22,762 nucleotides of DNA from a virus. The stretch lies in IMG/VR virus record IMGVR_UViG_3300034374_000881, positions 1 to 22,762 of that record; one strand, given 5' to 3'. The notes below the pieces were generated by a model, which saw only the letters and a program-made list of their open reading frames with translations, was not told where the DNA came from and made no database searches. A program made the position numbers and the translations under genes. Shown one piece after another: positions 1 through 8,415 of this stretch; the stretch's first letter is position 1, and each line of letters starts with the position of its first letter.

Positions 1-798
1 CATTACCTCCATTTCAGGCGGACGCATAAGCGGTTCAACCACGCCGTAGCCAGCTAGATAAGGAGCAGCTTTTTGAGCAATACCACCGGGGAGACCTTGG
101 CGTGAAAAAGCGCTAAACTTATCAAAAATACCCGGACCTTTGGCTGCGTCTTCCGCCGCTTTTTGAAACGCCTGCATAGCCACACTAGGTGTAGTAGAGG
201 TGGCGGTAGACGCAGCGGTTTGGCCAAATTGCGCAGCCGGTACAATTTGAGCATTATAAAGGTTTTGCGCTCCTTCGACCCAGCTGCCGCTGCCGTCTAA
301 AACACCTTGCGAAAGAGTAGAACCAACGCCTGAATCTCCTAGGGCGCTAGCAAACTCACTGGCGGGTACCTTATCGGCCAGTGTCAAAACCTTATCAGCC
401 TGCGCTGCTTTTGCTGCTTGGAGTGCCTGTTCGCCCGCTTTACCTATCCCAAGGCCGCCAGCAAGAGATGCGCCGCCGAATGCGCCGAGACCCGCCATAA
501 GCCCCTTGCCGAGATCGCCAGTAACCGCCGTAGCGCCAGCACCCACGATGCCCGCAGCAAGAGGCGCACCTACACCCGTAGCAGCAAGACCCAGACCGAG
601 AACGGTCGGCAAGATGTTAGACAGGAAGCCCGCTTCAGGGAGGCCCGTTTCCGGGTTGATTGAGAGTGAACCGCCGCTCGCCATGGCCAGTGCCTGTAGG
701 CCGCCAACCTCGCCGGGGGTCATATGGATGAGCATGGAGTCATCGCCCCTGCCCTGAGACCGGACTGCCTGCGCCATGGGTGCGTACATGTTCTGCAT
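1..798 (-). CDS. Glycine-rich hydrophobic virion protein, N-terminal part
   Basis: An open frame of 266 codons running off the left edge; the start is the ATG at 798-796 with AGGGAAA upstream. It opens with several Met (MQNMYAPMAQAV), then SMLIHMTPGEVGGLQALAMA, SINPETGLPEAGFLSNIL, and a Gly/Ala-rich stretch (residues about 59-118: PTVLGLGLAATGVGAPLAAG, DLGKGLMAGLGAFGGA) resembling glycine-zipper membrane segments. The rest has Ala-rich helices with KAAQADKV and QKAAEDAAKG. Proteins with the MTPGEVxGLQALA start occur in environmental phages; I take this as a virion internal or channel-forming protein, possibly ejected into the host membrane. The C-terminus is outside the window. Confidence 0.6.
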   Translation of the reverse strand, partial: MQNMYAPMAQAVRSQGRGDDSMLIHMTPGEVGGLQALAMASGGSLSINPETGLPEAGFLSNILPTVLGLGLAATGVGAPLAAGIVGAGATAVTGDLGKGLMAGLGAFGGASLAGGLGIGKAGEQALQAAKAAQADKVLTLADKVPASEFASALGDSGVGSTLSQGVLDGSGSWVEGAQNLYNAQIVPAAQFGQTAASTATSTTPSVAMQAFQKAAEDAAKGPGIFDKFSAFSRQGLPGGIAQKAAPYLAGYGVVEPLMRPPEMEVM

Positions 799-836
799 CG
801 TAGTATTTCCCTAGTACTAAGCGCTTACTAACACAA

Positions 837-1487
837 TTACGGTATGATGCCTACTGTGACATCTTCTAAACTTGAAACGAAACTAACGGCTAATACCGTA
901 GAAGCAACCTCTGGATACGGCGCAGACGCAGCTTTTGCCGCTAGTGTTACTGTAGTATCTGGCGAAGCCCACTTTAATTCTATGTACTGCCCAGCCTGTA
1001 AGTCTATATTAAAGTTAAAACTGAACGTTCTTTCTGTACCGCTGCCGCTAATAGTATAGGGCCTAGCAGAATACCCGACATCCGTACCATTACGGTTAAT
1101 CCATATATAGACATCTTTAGCGCTGGAGTTTGTACTTTCTATTGTAGCCGTAAACTGGAAGTTATAAATACCGGCTTTAGCAACAGTGATCTGAGAGTTA
1201 TTTGCGCCTGCTATAGATATATCATGGTTAATATACGTAGTGCCAAACTCAACTGGCGTAGCTGTGTCGGCAGTAGCAAGTGTTTGCGTAGTAGTGTCGT
1301 AGAACAAACCACATGGATTTATAATATATTCGCCGTGCCCTTGGAAGTATTCTGCCGTTATTGGCGTTTGTGAGTCCATCTGCGAGAAGTATAGTTCCAA
1401 CGACCGCACTAGCTGCCGAAACTGCTCTTGACTATAGTTAGCCATAGGTGCCGGTAGGTTAGCGGCACGGAAGAACTTCATAGCCAT
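837..1487 (-). CDS. Structural protein with C1q/TNF-like jelly-roll domain
   Basis: A 216-residue protein. Residues 5-45 have RAANLPAPMANYSQEQFRQL followed by VRSLELYFSQMDSQ, a helix that probably trimerises. Residues 70-205 form a jelly-roll with AGIYNFQFTATIES, VYIWINRNGTDVGYSARPYT, FNFNIDLQAGQYIELKW and STVLAVSFV, the pattern of C1q/TNF-like domains often found at fibre tips and capsid surfaces. The start at 1487 overlaps the upstream stop (TAATG); a second ATG two codons in is possible. It probably forms a trimeric surface knob for receptor binding. Confidence 0.65.
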   Translation of the reverse strand: MAMKFFRAANLPAPMANYSQEQFRQLVRSLELYFSQMDSQTPITAEYFQGHGEYIINPCGLFYDTTTQTLATADTATPVEFGTTYINHDISIAGANNSQITVAKAGIYNFQFTATIESTNSSAKDVYIWINRNGTDVGYSARPYTISGSGTERTFSFNFNIDLQAGQYIELKWASPDTTVTLAAKAASAPYPEVASTVLAVSFVSSLEDVTVGIIP

Positions 1488-3406
1488 TAGCGTCGCCCGT
1501 CCGGCCTAGCATCAAGACGAGGTACGCCCAGTCGCCAGTCAACGCCTAGACCTTCAGACACTACCTTTAACGCCATCTGTCTTGCGCGAGCGCGGACAAA
1601 TATCTGGTCCGTATACTGCCCCACAGCGGTGCGAATTACCCGGGCGTTATCTTCCTCTTCAGTATCTAGCGGGCTACCGGGGAAATTGCGGTGCCTTAGC
1701 TCTAGAGTAACTTCGGGCTGCTCAGCGGTTGATACACCAAAACTTATGTCAGGGACAATTCGCTTACTAAGCATGAACTGGTCACCGTCGCCCATGTCAA
1801 AGTCGTTTGAGCGGATATAAGAGACCATAGCGGAGCCGTCGTCATCCATACCATACTCGTGGTTATATAGGTTTCCGGTTGTCGTGCCGCCTACGGTATT
1901 CATTGCTTGTGGGTACGGGCGCAGCGGGCTGTCGAGCCATGCAGTGCGCGGTAGGGTGCCGTAGTACCATATCTGTTGCACGTAGTTATAAACCACGTAG
2001 GCATTATTGTAGTCGGAATCTTCAGTCGGATAGAACCACCAAATCTCGTCCCATTCCTCGTTGTTACCGCAGACCACTTGGTCAGCCTGCGTGAAGTTAA
2101 AGTTGTCAAACACGTGGCTTGTTAGCGTGCAGGGTAGGGTCTCGATACGCCCTGTGTAGGCATAGAACTTGTCCTTACCCATCCAGAAAGTAATGTTAGA
2201 CGCGGTGGTCATGCTCCTTGGCGAGATGACCGAAATATTATCGCCGTATTCCTGAATACCAAATACGTCCAACGTGCCCAAAAACTGCATCGTGTAGAGA
2301 TGCGTATCAGTCCAGATCAAGATTTCCTGCCGAGTTGGCAGTGCCCGAACTATTCGCGATCCACGGGAAAGGCGCAAGTCACCCGCAGTATTGGTAGAGG
2401 ACGGAGTCCAGTCGCCGGGGGTATCTTGGTCAGCCCAACGAATAAGCAGCGGATCAAAGTCGGCAGCGCTAGTAGAGCCAAAAGGTACCGCGCCAAAAGC
2501 AATCAGGTGCTTATCCTGCTGCGATACCAAAATCTGCATAATCTCTACGGGGACAGAACTAGCAGTATATCCCTCATTAGTAGCGTAATCGACTAGCCGG
2601 ATGGCGCGTGTGGCAAGAGAAGGCGCAGGGTCAGCATTTGCGCCGCGCTCCCAGATATACCCTTCTCCGTTACGCACGTTCATCACAAGGTCGTTATCGA
2701 AGTTATCAAACCACCAATCTTGCTGGTACTCGACTATACCACCGGTAGTGGTACCCAGACCCCATTCGTCGCGGCCCCAAGAACCTGCGCCCCAGCCCAG
2801 ACCAAGTGTGTTTATCTCGTTGCCCGGAAGCAAACCAAAATCTATGTCGATAGCGGTGCCGCCCCCACCAGCTACAGTGGAAGTAGCAGTGGCGCTAGTT
2901 TGGATAAAAAACGCGGTCGCGCTCTCAACCGATGTAATTGTGTGCTTAGCGTTTATTACGCTATCCGCGATACCACCTACGGTGCCCGTCACCCCAGAAA
3001 TAGTTATAGAGTTGCCGACACCGGCATTGTGCGAGGCACCTAAGTCGATTCGGATCGTGCCTGACCCTATAAAAGTTGTAATGCAGTTATCGGTATCTGG
3101 CGAAGACAGGGTGGGGGTGGTGGTACGCAGCGGGGTAATGTCGTTGAAATACCCGCCATCTTCGATGTACGCTTGCGCGTTGGTGCCAACTGCAAGGTAG
3201 TTATTACTAAACGTAGTAATCCAGTTAAACATCTGCCGGGCGTAGCCTACGACAGTATTAGGAGTGTACTTCTCCCAGCCGCCAATCTTCTGTGGCAGCC
3301 CGTTTTTAAACCGTATCTTTTCCGACTCCCACCAGCCGCCTTCGCCAGAATAATTAGTCTGGTCGCGATTAATGCCGGGTCTGGCTTGGAGTTTAATAAA
3401 AGGCAT
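1487..3406 (-). CDS. Tail hub or nozzle-like protein (P22 gp10-like)
   Basis: A 639-residue protein, beta- and Trp-rich. It opens INRDQTNYSGEGGWWESEKI, RFKNGLPQKIGGWEKY, a start layout I associate with podoviral tail hub proteins such as P22 gp10 (packaged DNA stabilisation). A segment with DFGLLPGNEINTLGLGWGAG, then SWGRDEWG (about 190-215), is followed by blade-like repeats with EILIWTDTHLYTMQF and ITFWMGKDKFYAYTG, and EWDEIWWFYPTEDSDYNNAY, consistent with a beta-propeller. The end is basic (RLDARPDGRR). The start codon overlaps the previous stop. The role as nozzle sealing the DNA channel is inferred from layout; family match is uncertain. Confidence 0.55.
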   Translation of the reverse strand: MPFIKLQARPGINRDQTNYSGEGGWWESEKIRFKNGLPQKIGGWEKYTPNTVVGYARQMFNWITTFSNNYLAVGTNAQAYIEDGGYFNDITPLRTTTPTLSSPDTDNCITTFIGSGTIRIDLGASHNAGVGNSITISGVTGTVGGIADSVINAKHTITSVESATAFFIQTSATATSTVAGGGGTAIDIDFGLLPGNEINTLGLGWGAGSWGRDEWGLGTTTGGIVEYQQDWWFDNFDNDLVMNVRNGEGYIWERGANADPAPSLATRAIRLVDYATNEGYTASSVPVEIMQILVSQQDKHLIAFGAVPFGSTSAADFDPLLIRWADQDTPGDWTPSSTNTAGDLRLSRGSRIVRALPTRQEILIWTDTHLYTMQFLGTLDVFGIQEYGDNISVISPRSMTTASNITFWMGKDKFYAYTGRIETLPCTLTSHVFDNFNFTQADQVVCGNNEEWDEIWWFYPTEDSDYNNAYVVYNYVQQIWYYGTLPRTAWLDSPLRPYPQAMNTVGGTTTGNLYNHEYGMDDDGSAMVSYIRSNDFDMGDGDQFMLSKRIVPDISFGVSTAEQPEVTLELRHRNFPGSPLDTEEEDNARVIRTAVGQYTDQIFVRARARQMALKVVSEGLGVDWRLGVPRLDARPDGRR

Positions 3407-3924
3407 TACGCAGTGCTCACATTCAATGAAATGGTCGCGGACGTTAGGTTAGTAGTCGTACCTACCTCGCGTATGGTTACCGTTAGGGTAGTAAACTTTG
3501 TACCTGCCCCGGTCTCGGCGATACCCCACATGCGGTCACTCGTAAGGGCGAGCCAAGACCCAGTCGTTCCGGTCTCAAGCGCCGAGCCGCTGACGGTGGC
3601 AAAGCACTCATAATTGCTGGCTTCGCTGTTGGGGTCTACCCAGTCCTCGATATACGTAGTCGGGGTTCCGGCAGTGGTTCCGGTGTATTTGTACACTTTG
3701 CCGTCGCTATCCAGTTGGTAGCGGGCGTAGGCATCTTGCGGAGAAACGGCGTTAAAGAAGATGCTCTGGTTAGTGATAGCCACAACCACGCGATTGTATA
3801 TTTCTTCCCATACACCTGAGACTTTAACAAATGCAGCTTGCACGTCTTTCCACACGCCGCCGACGTTGACCTGCGGGTCGTCAATAGTTTCCCAAGTACC
3901 GGATACTTTAGAGTAAATCGTCAT
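3406..3924 (-). CDS. Trp-repeat structural protein
   Basis: A 172-residue protein beginning at the ATG that overlaps the fibre stop (ATGA); a longer frame with six extra residues lies inside the fibre gene. Residues 6-42 are three copies of a 14-residue unit with Trp at 11, 25 and 39 (VSGTWETIDDPQVN, VGGVWKDVQAAFVK, VSGVWEEIYN). The rest is a beta-sandwich-like domain ending in LTVTIREVG and SATISLNVSTA. Such W-repeat N-termini occur in phage tail and fibre proteins. Its stop overlaps the next start (TAATG). A tail or baseplate surface role is inferred. Confidence 0.55.
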   Translation of the reverse strand: MTIYSKVSGTWETIDDPQVNVGGVWKDVQAAFVKVSGVWEEIYNRVVVAITNQSIFFNAVSPQDAYARYQLDSDGKVYKYTGTTAGTPTTYIEDWVDPNSEASNYECFATVSGSALETGTTGSWLALTSDRMWGIAETGAGTKFTTLTVTIREVGTTTNLTSATISLNVSTA

Positions 3925-5846
3925 GCTGTATACTGGAACCAAACATCGCCGTCAGAACCGCCCGACGGAGCACTAGTTGAGATCGTCACATCGCGGGTAG
4001 CCATGGAGCCGATACCTAGGTTAGTCCTAGCGTCAGAGGCTGTAGAAGCGCCCGTGCCCCCATCGGCGACCGCGAGATCGGTGATGCCTGTTACAGAACC
4101 GCCAGTAATAGACACGCTAGCTGCTGACTGAGTAGCAATAGTGCCAAGACCAAGATTAGTCCTAGCGTCAGCGGCTGTAGAAGCGCCTGTACCCCCATCA
4201 GCAATCGCGAGATCAGTAATCCCTGTAATTGAGCCGCCCGTAATAGATACGCTGGCCGCTGACTGAGTAGCAATAGTGCCAAGGCCAAGATTGGTCCGAG
4301 CAGTAGTCGCATCGCTTGCGCCCGTGCCGCCATTGGTAACAGCCAGATCAGTACCTGACCAATTGGAGTTGTTTATGGTATTTGCAGTGGCGAGAGTGCC
4401 TAGGCCAAGGTTGGTCCGCGCACCTGCTGCGTCACTTGCTCCGGTGCCGCCGTTAGCAATGGTTAGGTCAGTCCCACTCCAGTCTGCGTTGCTAATAGCA
4501 AGTGTACCGCCTAGTGTTACAGTCCCCGAGCCGGTTATGGGTCCACCAGTCAGCGTCAGCCCGTTTACTGAGCCTGATGTCCCTACGCTGGTAACTGTAC
4601 CACCCCCGGCAGTTGGGGCCGCAATGGTAATCGATCCGTTGCCGTTGGTGATAGTGATACCTGCACCCGCAGTAAGCGTCGCTTTAGTTAGCGTATTGCC
4701 AGTGGTATTGCCGATAAGCAGCTGGCCATCGGTGAAGGAGGATTGCCCTGTACCGCCGTTAGCAACCGAGAGGTCCGTACCCGACCAGTTGTCGTTATTA
4801 ATAGTGTTGAGGGTCGCCAACGTGCCGAGACCTAGAGCAGAGCGTGCGCCCGAAGCGGTCGTAGAACCAGTACCGCCGTTAGCAATTGCTAGCGTACCTG
4901 TAATTCCGGTAGTTAGGGATACGTTAGTAATGGTATTGTTCGACCCACTAATAGTTTTGTTAGTGAGTGTTTGCGTACCCGTAAGAGTTACAATCGACGC
5001 GCTGTCGGTAAGGTCCGTAGAAGCAACTGAACCGAGGTCAACAGTAGGGTTACCCGATACGCCATTGCCATTGGAGATGCTGATCTTAGCGCTACCTGCG
5101 GTTAGCGTGCGCCCTGCAAATGTATCCGTTGCAGTCTGAGTTAGCAGCCCGTTGGTATTGTACGCGGCGAGTGCCGTCAGGGTTGCGTCGTAAGCTTGGA
5201 CATCTGAACCAATAGCCACCCCAAGATTAGTACGTGCGGCTGAAGCTGTCCCCGCACCCGTGCCGCCATCTGCAATAGCGAGGTCGGTAATCCCGGTGAT
5301 TGAGCCGCCAGTAATAGATACCGAAGTAGAGTTTTGTGTGGCGATAGAACCGAGACCCAGATTGGTCCGTGCACCAGAGGCAGTTGTGTCGCCAGTGCCG
5401 CCAGAGGCTACAGGAAGGGCGGTGCCAAGAGTGAGCGAAGTGAGGTGAGTTACTACATCTACGACGTTGGTGGCGTTATTAAACACCCACATGGTTTTAC
5501 CGGCAGGCACCGCAATGCCCGTGCCCGTCGAGTTCTTTACCGTAACCGCGTCTGCGCACCCGTTGCTGACTATGTACACTTTCTCGATTGCGGGCACGAT
5601 TAGGTTACGTGCGCCGCCCGTAGTGCCGGTCAAGTTAAGACGCATGTGGCGAGCAGCCTGCGTAGTGTTAGCGTCCGTAAGCGTAAGAGTAACGTCTCCG
5701 CTAGAGAACGAAACGTCCGACGAACCGACAATAGCTTCTTCCAGCGTGGTGCCGAGGTTGGTGTTGGTTACACTACCCCAAGCGCCGGAGTTCTCACCGG
5801 TCCCCATCAACTGGATTTTAAGATTAGTGCTGTAGGTGCTCGCCAT
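3921..5846 (-). CDS. Long tail fibre with GGTG repeats
   Basis: A 641-residue protein. The N-terminal attachment domain has STNLKIQLMGTGENSGAWGS, VTNTNLGTTLEEAI and NLIVPAIEKVYIVSNG, which is a common phage tail-fibre start. From residue 145 on, GGTG motifs occur at 149, 194, 324, 364, 466, 505, 551 and 596 in units such as ADGGTGASTAADARTNLGLG followed by TIATQSAASVSITGGSITGI. The C-terminus TISTSAPSGGSDGDVWFQYT has the form of a fibre end shared by many fibres. AGGAAACAG precedes the ATG. Expected to form a trimeric fibre binding the host. Its last 4 bases overlap the next gene (ATGA). Confidence 0.72.
   Translation of the reverse strand: MASTYSTNLKIQLMGTGENSGAWGSVTNTNLGTTLEEAIVGSSDVSFSSGDVTLTLTDANTTQAARHMRLNLTGTTGGARNLIVPAIEKVYIVSNGCADAVTVKNSTGTGIAVPAGKTMWVFNNATNVVDVVTHLTSLTLGTALPVASGGTGDTTASGARTNLGLGSIATQNSTSVSITGGSITGITDLAIADGGTGAGTASAARTNLGVAIGSDVQAYDATLTALAAYNTNGLLTQTATDTFAGRTLTAGSAKISISNGNGVSGNPTVDLGSVASTDLTDSASIVTLTGTQTLTNKTISGSNNTITNVSLTTGITGTLAIANGGTGSTTASGARSALGLGTLATLNTINNDNWSGTDLSVANGGTGQSSFTDGQLLIGNTTGNTLTKATLTAGAGITITNGNGSITIAAPTAGGGTVTSVGTSGSVNGLTLTGGPITGSGTVTLGGTLAISNADWSGTDLTIANGGTGASDAAGARTNLGLGTLATANTINNSNWSGTDLAVTNGGTGASDATTARTNLGLGTIATQSAASVSITGGSITGITDLAIADGGTGASTAADARTNLGLGTIATQSAASVSITGGSVTGITDLAVADGGTGASTASDARTNLGIGSMATRDVTISTSAPSGGSDGDVWFQYTA
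4017..4334 (-). repeat. 135-base GGTG coding repeats
   Basis: Three GGTG units at residues 505, 551 and 596 (spacing 46 and 45 residues) are nearly identical at protein level over about 45 residues and share long DNA segments, including TAGTCCTAGCGTC- and AATAGACACG-type stretches on the plus strand. A related single unit lies in the fibre at 12298-13704. Confidence 0.7.
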
Positions 5847-5855
5847 ATCTGTTTC

Positions 5856-6860
5856 CTATGTAGGTATTTCTTCCCAAACGACCGTATTCCCATCGTTTAC
5901 AGCCTGCCAGTTCGGGGTTTGGTTGTCGTTTATCTCGCCCCAAACAAGCGGCCTAGTAATTAGCCCGACCCCTTGTACACCAGTTATAGTAACTTGTGAA
6001 TTACCCGCAGTACTTACCGTACCTATTGCCCCGGTCGCCGATACCGACGTTACAAGTATAAATACTGGTATAGAAGCAGTGACATCGCCGACTTCGCCGG
6101 TACCAGATACGCCGGTTAGCGTTGCGCTGCCGCCTATGGAGAAAGAAGGAGACCCAACTACTGTAGTGGCTTCTACACCCGATACCGTTACAGACGCGTC
6201 TGCCGCCTGTGTCGTTGTACCAAGCTCCCCAGTGCCCGTAACTCCCGTAAGCGTAAATTCAACGAAGATACCGGAATCTACTGTGCCTACCTCGCCCGAT
6301 GCGCTAACACCGGTAAGCGTGACATTGGCGTCTCCGGTAATATCTACCGGCGGGATTGCGCCATCTACTATAGCGGTCGCTTCGACCCCGCTAAGCGTTA
6401 CATCTACATCGATATTAACAGCGGTAGTGCCGACGGCACCCGAAGCGCTGACCCCAGTAAGGGTTACACTGCCGTCTACCGAGAAGGTAACACTACCAAC
6501 TCCGCCAGTTGCTTCTAGCCCGGTAGGTGAGGCGGTCGCTTCTGCGGCAGCGGTGACATTTCCTGTCTCCCCACTTGCCTGCACGCCCGTAACAGTAACC
6601 GGCGTTAAAAGCTCTATAGTTAGCGTACCAAGCTCGCCGCTTGCAGAAACCCCCGTGAGTGAGGCAGATGCTTCAGCGGTTACACTGACTGTGCCTACTG
6701 CGCCGGTAGCTTCTACCCCCGTAGGGAATACACGTTTTGCAGTGTCTACGGTAACCGAAGAAAGTCCTGCACTGGCGGATACACCGGTGACCAAAACCTC
6801 CGCACTCTGCGAACCAAGCGCTGAGAACGGGGCAGTAGAAAACGGTGAAATACCGAACAA
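5856..6860 (-). CDS. Virion protein made of 22-residue beta repeats
   Basis: A 334-residue protein with a TTG start (6860-6858): AGGAGA lies 6 bases before it, and an in-frame stop closes off any earlier start. After MFGISPFSTAPFSALG comes a series of about 13 units of the form TGVSASGEVGTVTV-x8, starting at residues 25, 47, 69, 91, 113, 135, 157, 183, 205, 227, 249, 271 and 293. Spacing is 22 except one 26-residue unit. The end is VWGEINDNQTPNWQAVNDGN and WEEIPT, Trp-rich. This looks like a rigid beta-solenoid or shaft between two end domains. Similar proteins occur in environmental phages; I do not know a characterised one. Confidence 0.6.
   Translation of the reverse strand: MFGISPFSTAPFSALGSQSAEVLVTGVSASAGLSSVTVDTAKRVFPTGVEATGAVGTVSVTAEASASLTGVSASGELGTLTIELLTPVTVTGVQASGETGNVTAAAEATASPTGLEATGGVGSVTFSVDGSVTLTGVSASGAVGTTAVNIDVDVTLSGVEATAIVDGAIPPVDITGDANVTLTGVSASGEVGTVDSGIFVEFTLTGVTGTGELGTTTQAADASVTVSGVEATTVVGSPSFSIGGSATLTGVSGTGEVGDVTASIPVFILVTSVSATGAIGTVSTAGNSQVTITGVQGVGLITRPLVWGEINDNQTPNWQAVNDGNTVVWEEIPT
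5952..6788 (-). repeat. 66-base coding repeats (13 units)
   Basis: Coding repeat of 22 residues with the core TGVxAxGxxGTV (Ser replaces the first Thr in two units). One unit is 26 residues long. DNA copies are diverged, so the array is old or maintained by selection. The zinc-ribbon protein at 15286-15639 ends with one similar copy. Confidence 0.7.
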
Positions 6861-6888
6861 GGAAGTTCTCCTAAGTTATACCGTTATA

Positions 6889-7482
6889 TTATTTGAACGG
6901 CGGCCCCCCTACCCATACCACAATACTCTTGCGTAAGCCATGCGTTACTGGCGTGACTCTATGTAGTCTATAAGACGGGAAGGCGATTACCGTGCCCCTA
7001 GTAGCGTCGGGTTCAGTGTCGTCTTTAGTTGTCTTTACCTGTAACTTACCACCTTTATACTTTTTTGGGTCGGTTAGTGGCAGCACCATACTTAGCTTTC
7101 TGGGCGTGTTAGTGTCGTCGCCCGCGTCAACGTGCCACTCGTAAAAACTTTTGTGGTCACTCTCGTAAACCGTAAACTGCATGTCCTCTACAAACCCGGT
7201 AAGATCGAACCGGTAGAACTGCGCGTTTAACTGCCTAGCTATATATGCCATACGGTCGTAGAACCATTCGGTCTCAGCATCTAGAGTTATCCAGCCGACT
7301 TTGGATTCCCGGACGCCTTCCGTATTCTCGTTGAAGGCTAGCGTGGCAGTAGTCGTAGCTAGCTTGTCGCAATAAGCCTCGATCCTATCCAACTCTTCCT
7401 CGGTGAATCCCCCTTCCCAAGTAACAAAGCTTTGATTTTCACCGTTTTGTGGGGGCATATCTAAGAAATTATATATAGCCAT
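6889..7482 (-). CDS. 2-oxoglutarate/Fe(II)-dependent dioxygenase
   Basis: A 197-residue protein with the double-stranded beta-helix core of 2OG-Fe(II) enzymes. The metal ligands are the HxD of FYEWHVDAG (His117, Asp119) and a distal His174 in RLHRVTPVTHG. Arg184 in LRKSIVVWVGG is placed to bind 2-oxoglutarate. The strand KLSMVLPLTDP, then GGKLQVKT, and RGTVIAFPS before the distal His match prolyl-hydroxylase-like (P4H/PiuC-type) enzymes. The start at 7482 is chosen because it lies 1 base after the previous stop; an extension of 14 residues upstream would overlap the preceding gene. Substrate unknown: it may hydroxylate Pro, Lys or Asn of a virion protein, such as the nearby glycine-triplet protein, or act on a host target. 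Confidence 0.8.
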   Translation of the reverse strand: MAIYNFLDMPPQNGENQSFVTWEGGFTEEELDRIEAYCDKLATTTATLAFNENTEGVRESKVGWITLDAETEWFYDRMAYIARQLNAQFYRFDLTGFVEDMQFTVYESDHKSFYEWHVDAGDDTNTPRKLSMVLPLTDPKKYKGGKLQVKTTKDDTEPDATRGTVIAFPSYRLHRVTPVTHGLRKSIVVWVGGPPFK

Positions 7483-7483
7483 A

Positions 7484-8203
7484 TCACTTACGCCTGTGGA
7501 GGTTGTCGCGGTAAATGCTCTCATGCACCAAGCTGCGGCGCGCTCTAAGCTGTTCGGTGTTAGCTACCTCTATGTCCGTCATTTTACGGCTGCGGGACTT
7601 TGGCAGTAGTTCATCTTTCTTGATAGGTATAACCTGCACAAGCGGGGTTCCCGCAGGGAGTATCTCAGACGTGTTTTCTTGGTGCCAGACGAACGGGAAA
7701 TTTATGTATTCCTGCTCGTAATATGGGTGGTCAACAAAACCAGAAAAACAAGTAAACCGTGGTTCAACGCGGTTAAGTGGGGGTATAAATAGGAGACTAT
7801 ACTCGGGTGGGGTCTTAATCATCCAGTAATTAAGAAACTTCATGGGGGGTTTAGGAAGTAACGGGTTAGGTGATTTCTCTGTGGTTATTTGTTCAAACGT
7901 ATGCGTTTCAACCATATTTTTATGGAACTTCCACTCGAAGTTCACACCAGACGCATCTTCATTTGTTTGAAAGTGCACGTCAGCCGCAAGTGGTATGATG
8001 TAGCCCACGCACAAAGCATCTAAAAATGGCATGCACCGTTTGATCGTAGAGGTGTTAAACCCTTGATTGCCCAGCTTGGGAGGCAGCGCCTTGAACCAAT
8101 CCGGGATATCTTTTTTGGCAGCAAAAGGGGCTGGTATGATCCCCCAGTCTTCCTCCGCGCAAAGGAATTCAATTTCCTTCGCCTTAAATACGCTCTTAAA
8201 CAT
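7484..8203 (-). CDS. Phage hypothetical protein, DUF6065-like
   Basis: A 239-residue protein. It has IIPAPFAAKKDIPDWFKALP near residue 22, TIKRCMPFLDALCVGYIIPL (53-72), FVDHPYYEQEYINFPFVWHQ (about 156-175), then PLVQVIPIKKDEL and a basic C-terminus RSRKMTDIE. The PAPxxxKxIPxWF start and the later GTPLVQVIPI region recall DUF6065 proteins of bacteria and phages, a cupin-like assignment that I hold only from memory. AGGAGC stands 6 bases before the ATG. It overlaps nothing and is followed by the dioxygenase gene, whose start is 1 base past its stop, so the two are probably expressed together. Confidence 0.55.
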   Translation of the reverse strand: MFKSVFKAKEIEFLCAEEDWGIIPAPFAAKKDIPDWFKALPPKLGNQGFNTSTIKRCMPFLDALCVGYIIPLAADVHFQTNEDASGVNFEWKFHKNMVETHTFEQITTEKSPNPLLPKPPMKFLNYWMIKTPPEYSLLFIPPLNRVEPRFTCFSGFVDHPYYEQEYINFPFVWHQENTSEILPAGTPLVQVIPIKKDELLPKSRSRKMTDIEVANTEQLRARRSLVHESIYRDNLHRRK

Positions 8204-8211
8204 GGTAGCTC

Positions 8212-8415
8212 CTAATTTTGGCCGTTGCCTTCCTTATAGACAATGTTGCCTTTTTCGACTTCTACCATACATCTGTCAACTTCTTGCTTGCCTCTTAAGA
8301 TGTGATCGTCATGCAAATTTAATTGCTCGTTGTTGTTGATCCAATCTCTTTGGTATTGCGGCAGTTGGTCAAAGCAAGCCATCACCACTGCTAGTCGGTT
8401 GTGGTCTATCCCCAC
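8212..8415 (-). CDS. Small helical hypothetical protein
   Basis: A 67-residue, polar helical protein: [20 protein letters not shown], then [20 protein letters not shown] and [19 protein letters not shown]. Its GTG start (8415-8413) overlaps the end of the glycine-rich gene by 10 bases; an ATG 11 codons further in (8382) is an alternative, as no convincing ribosome site decides between them. Function unknown. The gene is preserved in a gap with no other coding option and its stop is next to the next gene's AGGAGC site. Confidence 0.45.
   Translation of the reverse strand: MGIDHNRLAVVMACFDQLPQYQRDWINNNEQLNLHDDHILRGKQEVDRCMVEVEKGNIVYKEGNGQN

Noticed and set aside
54-254. Minus-strand frame of 66 residues near the left edge
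   Set aside because: It lies out of frame within the longer open frame 1-798, whose start has a ribosome site and whose sequence looks like a known phage protein type.
800-836. Palindrome AAGCGCTT between two genes as a terminator
   Set aside because: Only an 8-base self-complementary core with no loop and no T-run; too weak for a terminator.
4276-5139. Plus-strand open frame of 287 residues
   Set aside because: Antisense of the GGTG fibre repeats; Val/Pro/Ala-rich without any domain, and the minus-strand frame has a clear fibre pattern.
5836-6936. Plus-strand open frame of 366 residues, Thr/Val/Pro-rich
   Set aside because: Antisense of the 22-residue repeat protein; its periodicity mirrors that gene and no ribosome site is present.
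7483-7524. Longer dioxygenase start with 14 extra residues
   Set aside because: It would overlap the preceding gene's end, and the ATG at 7482 directly after that gene's stop fits the packing pattern of the cluster.
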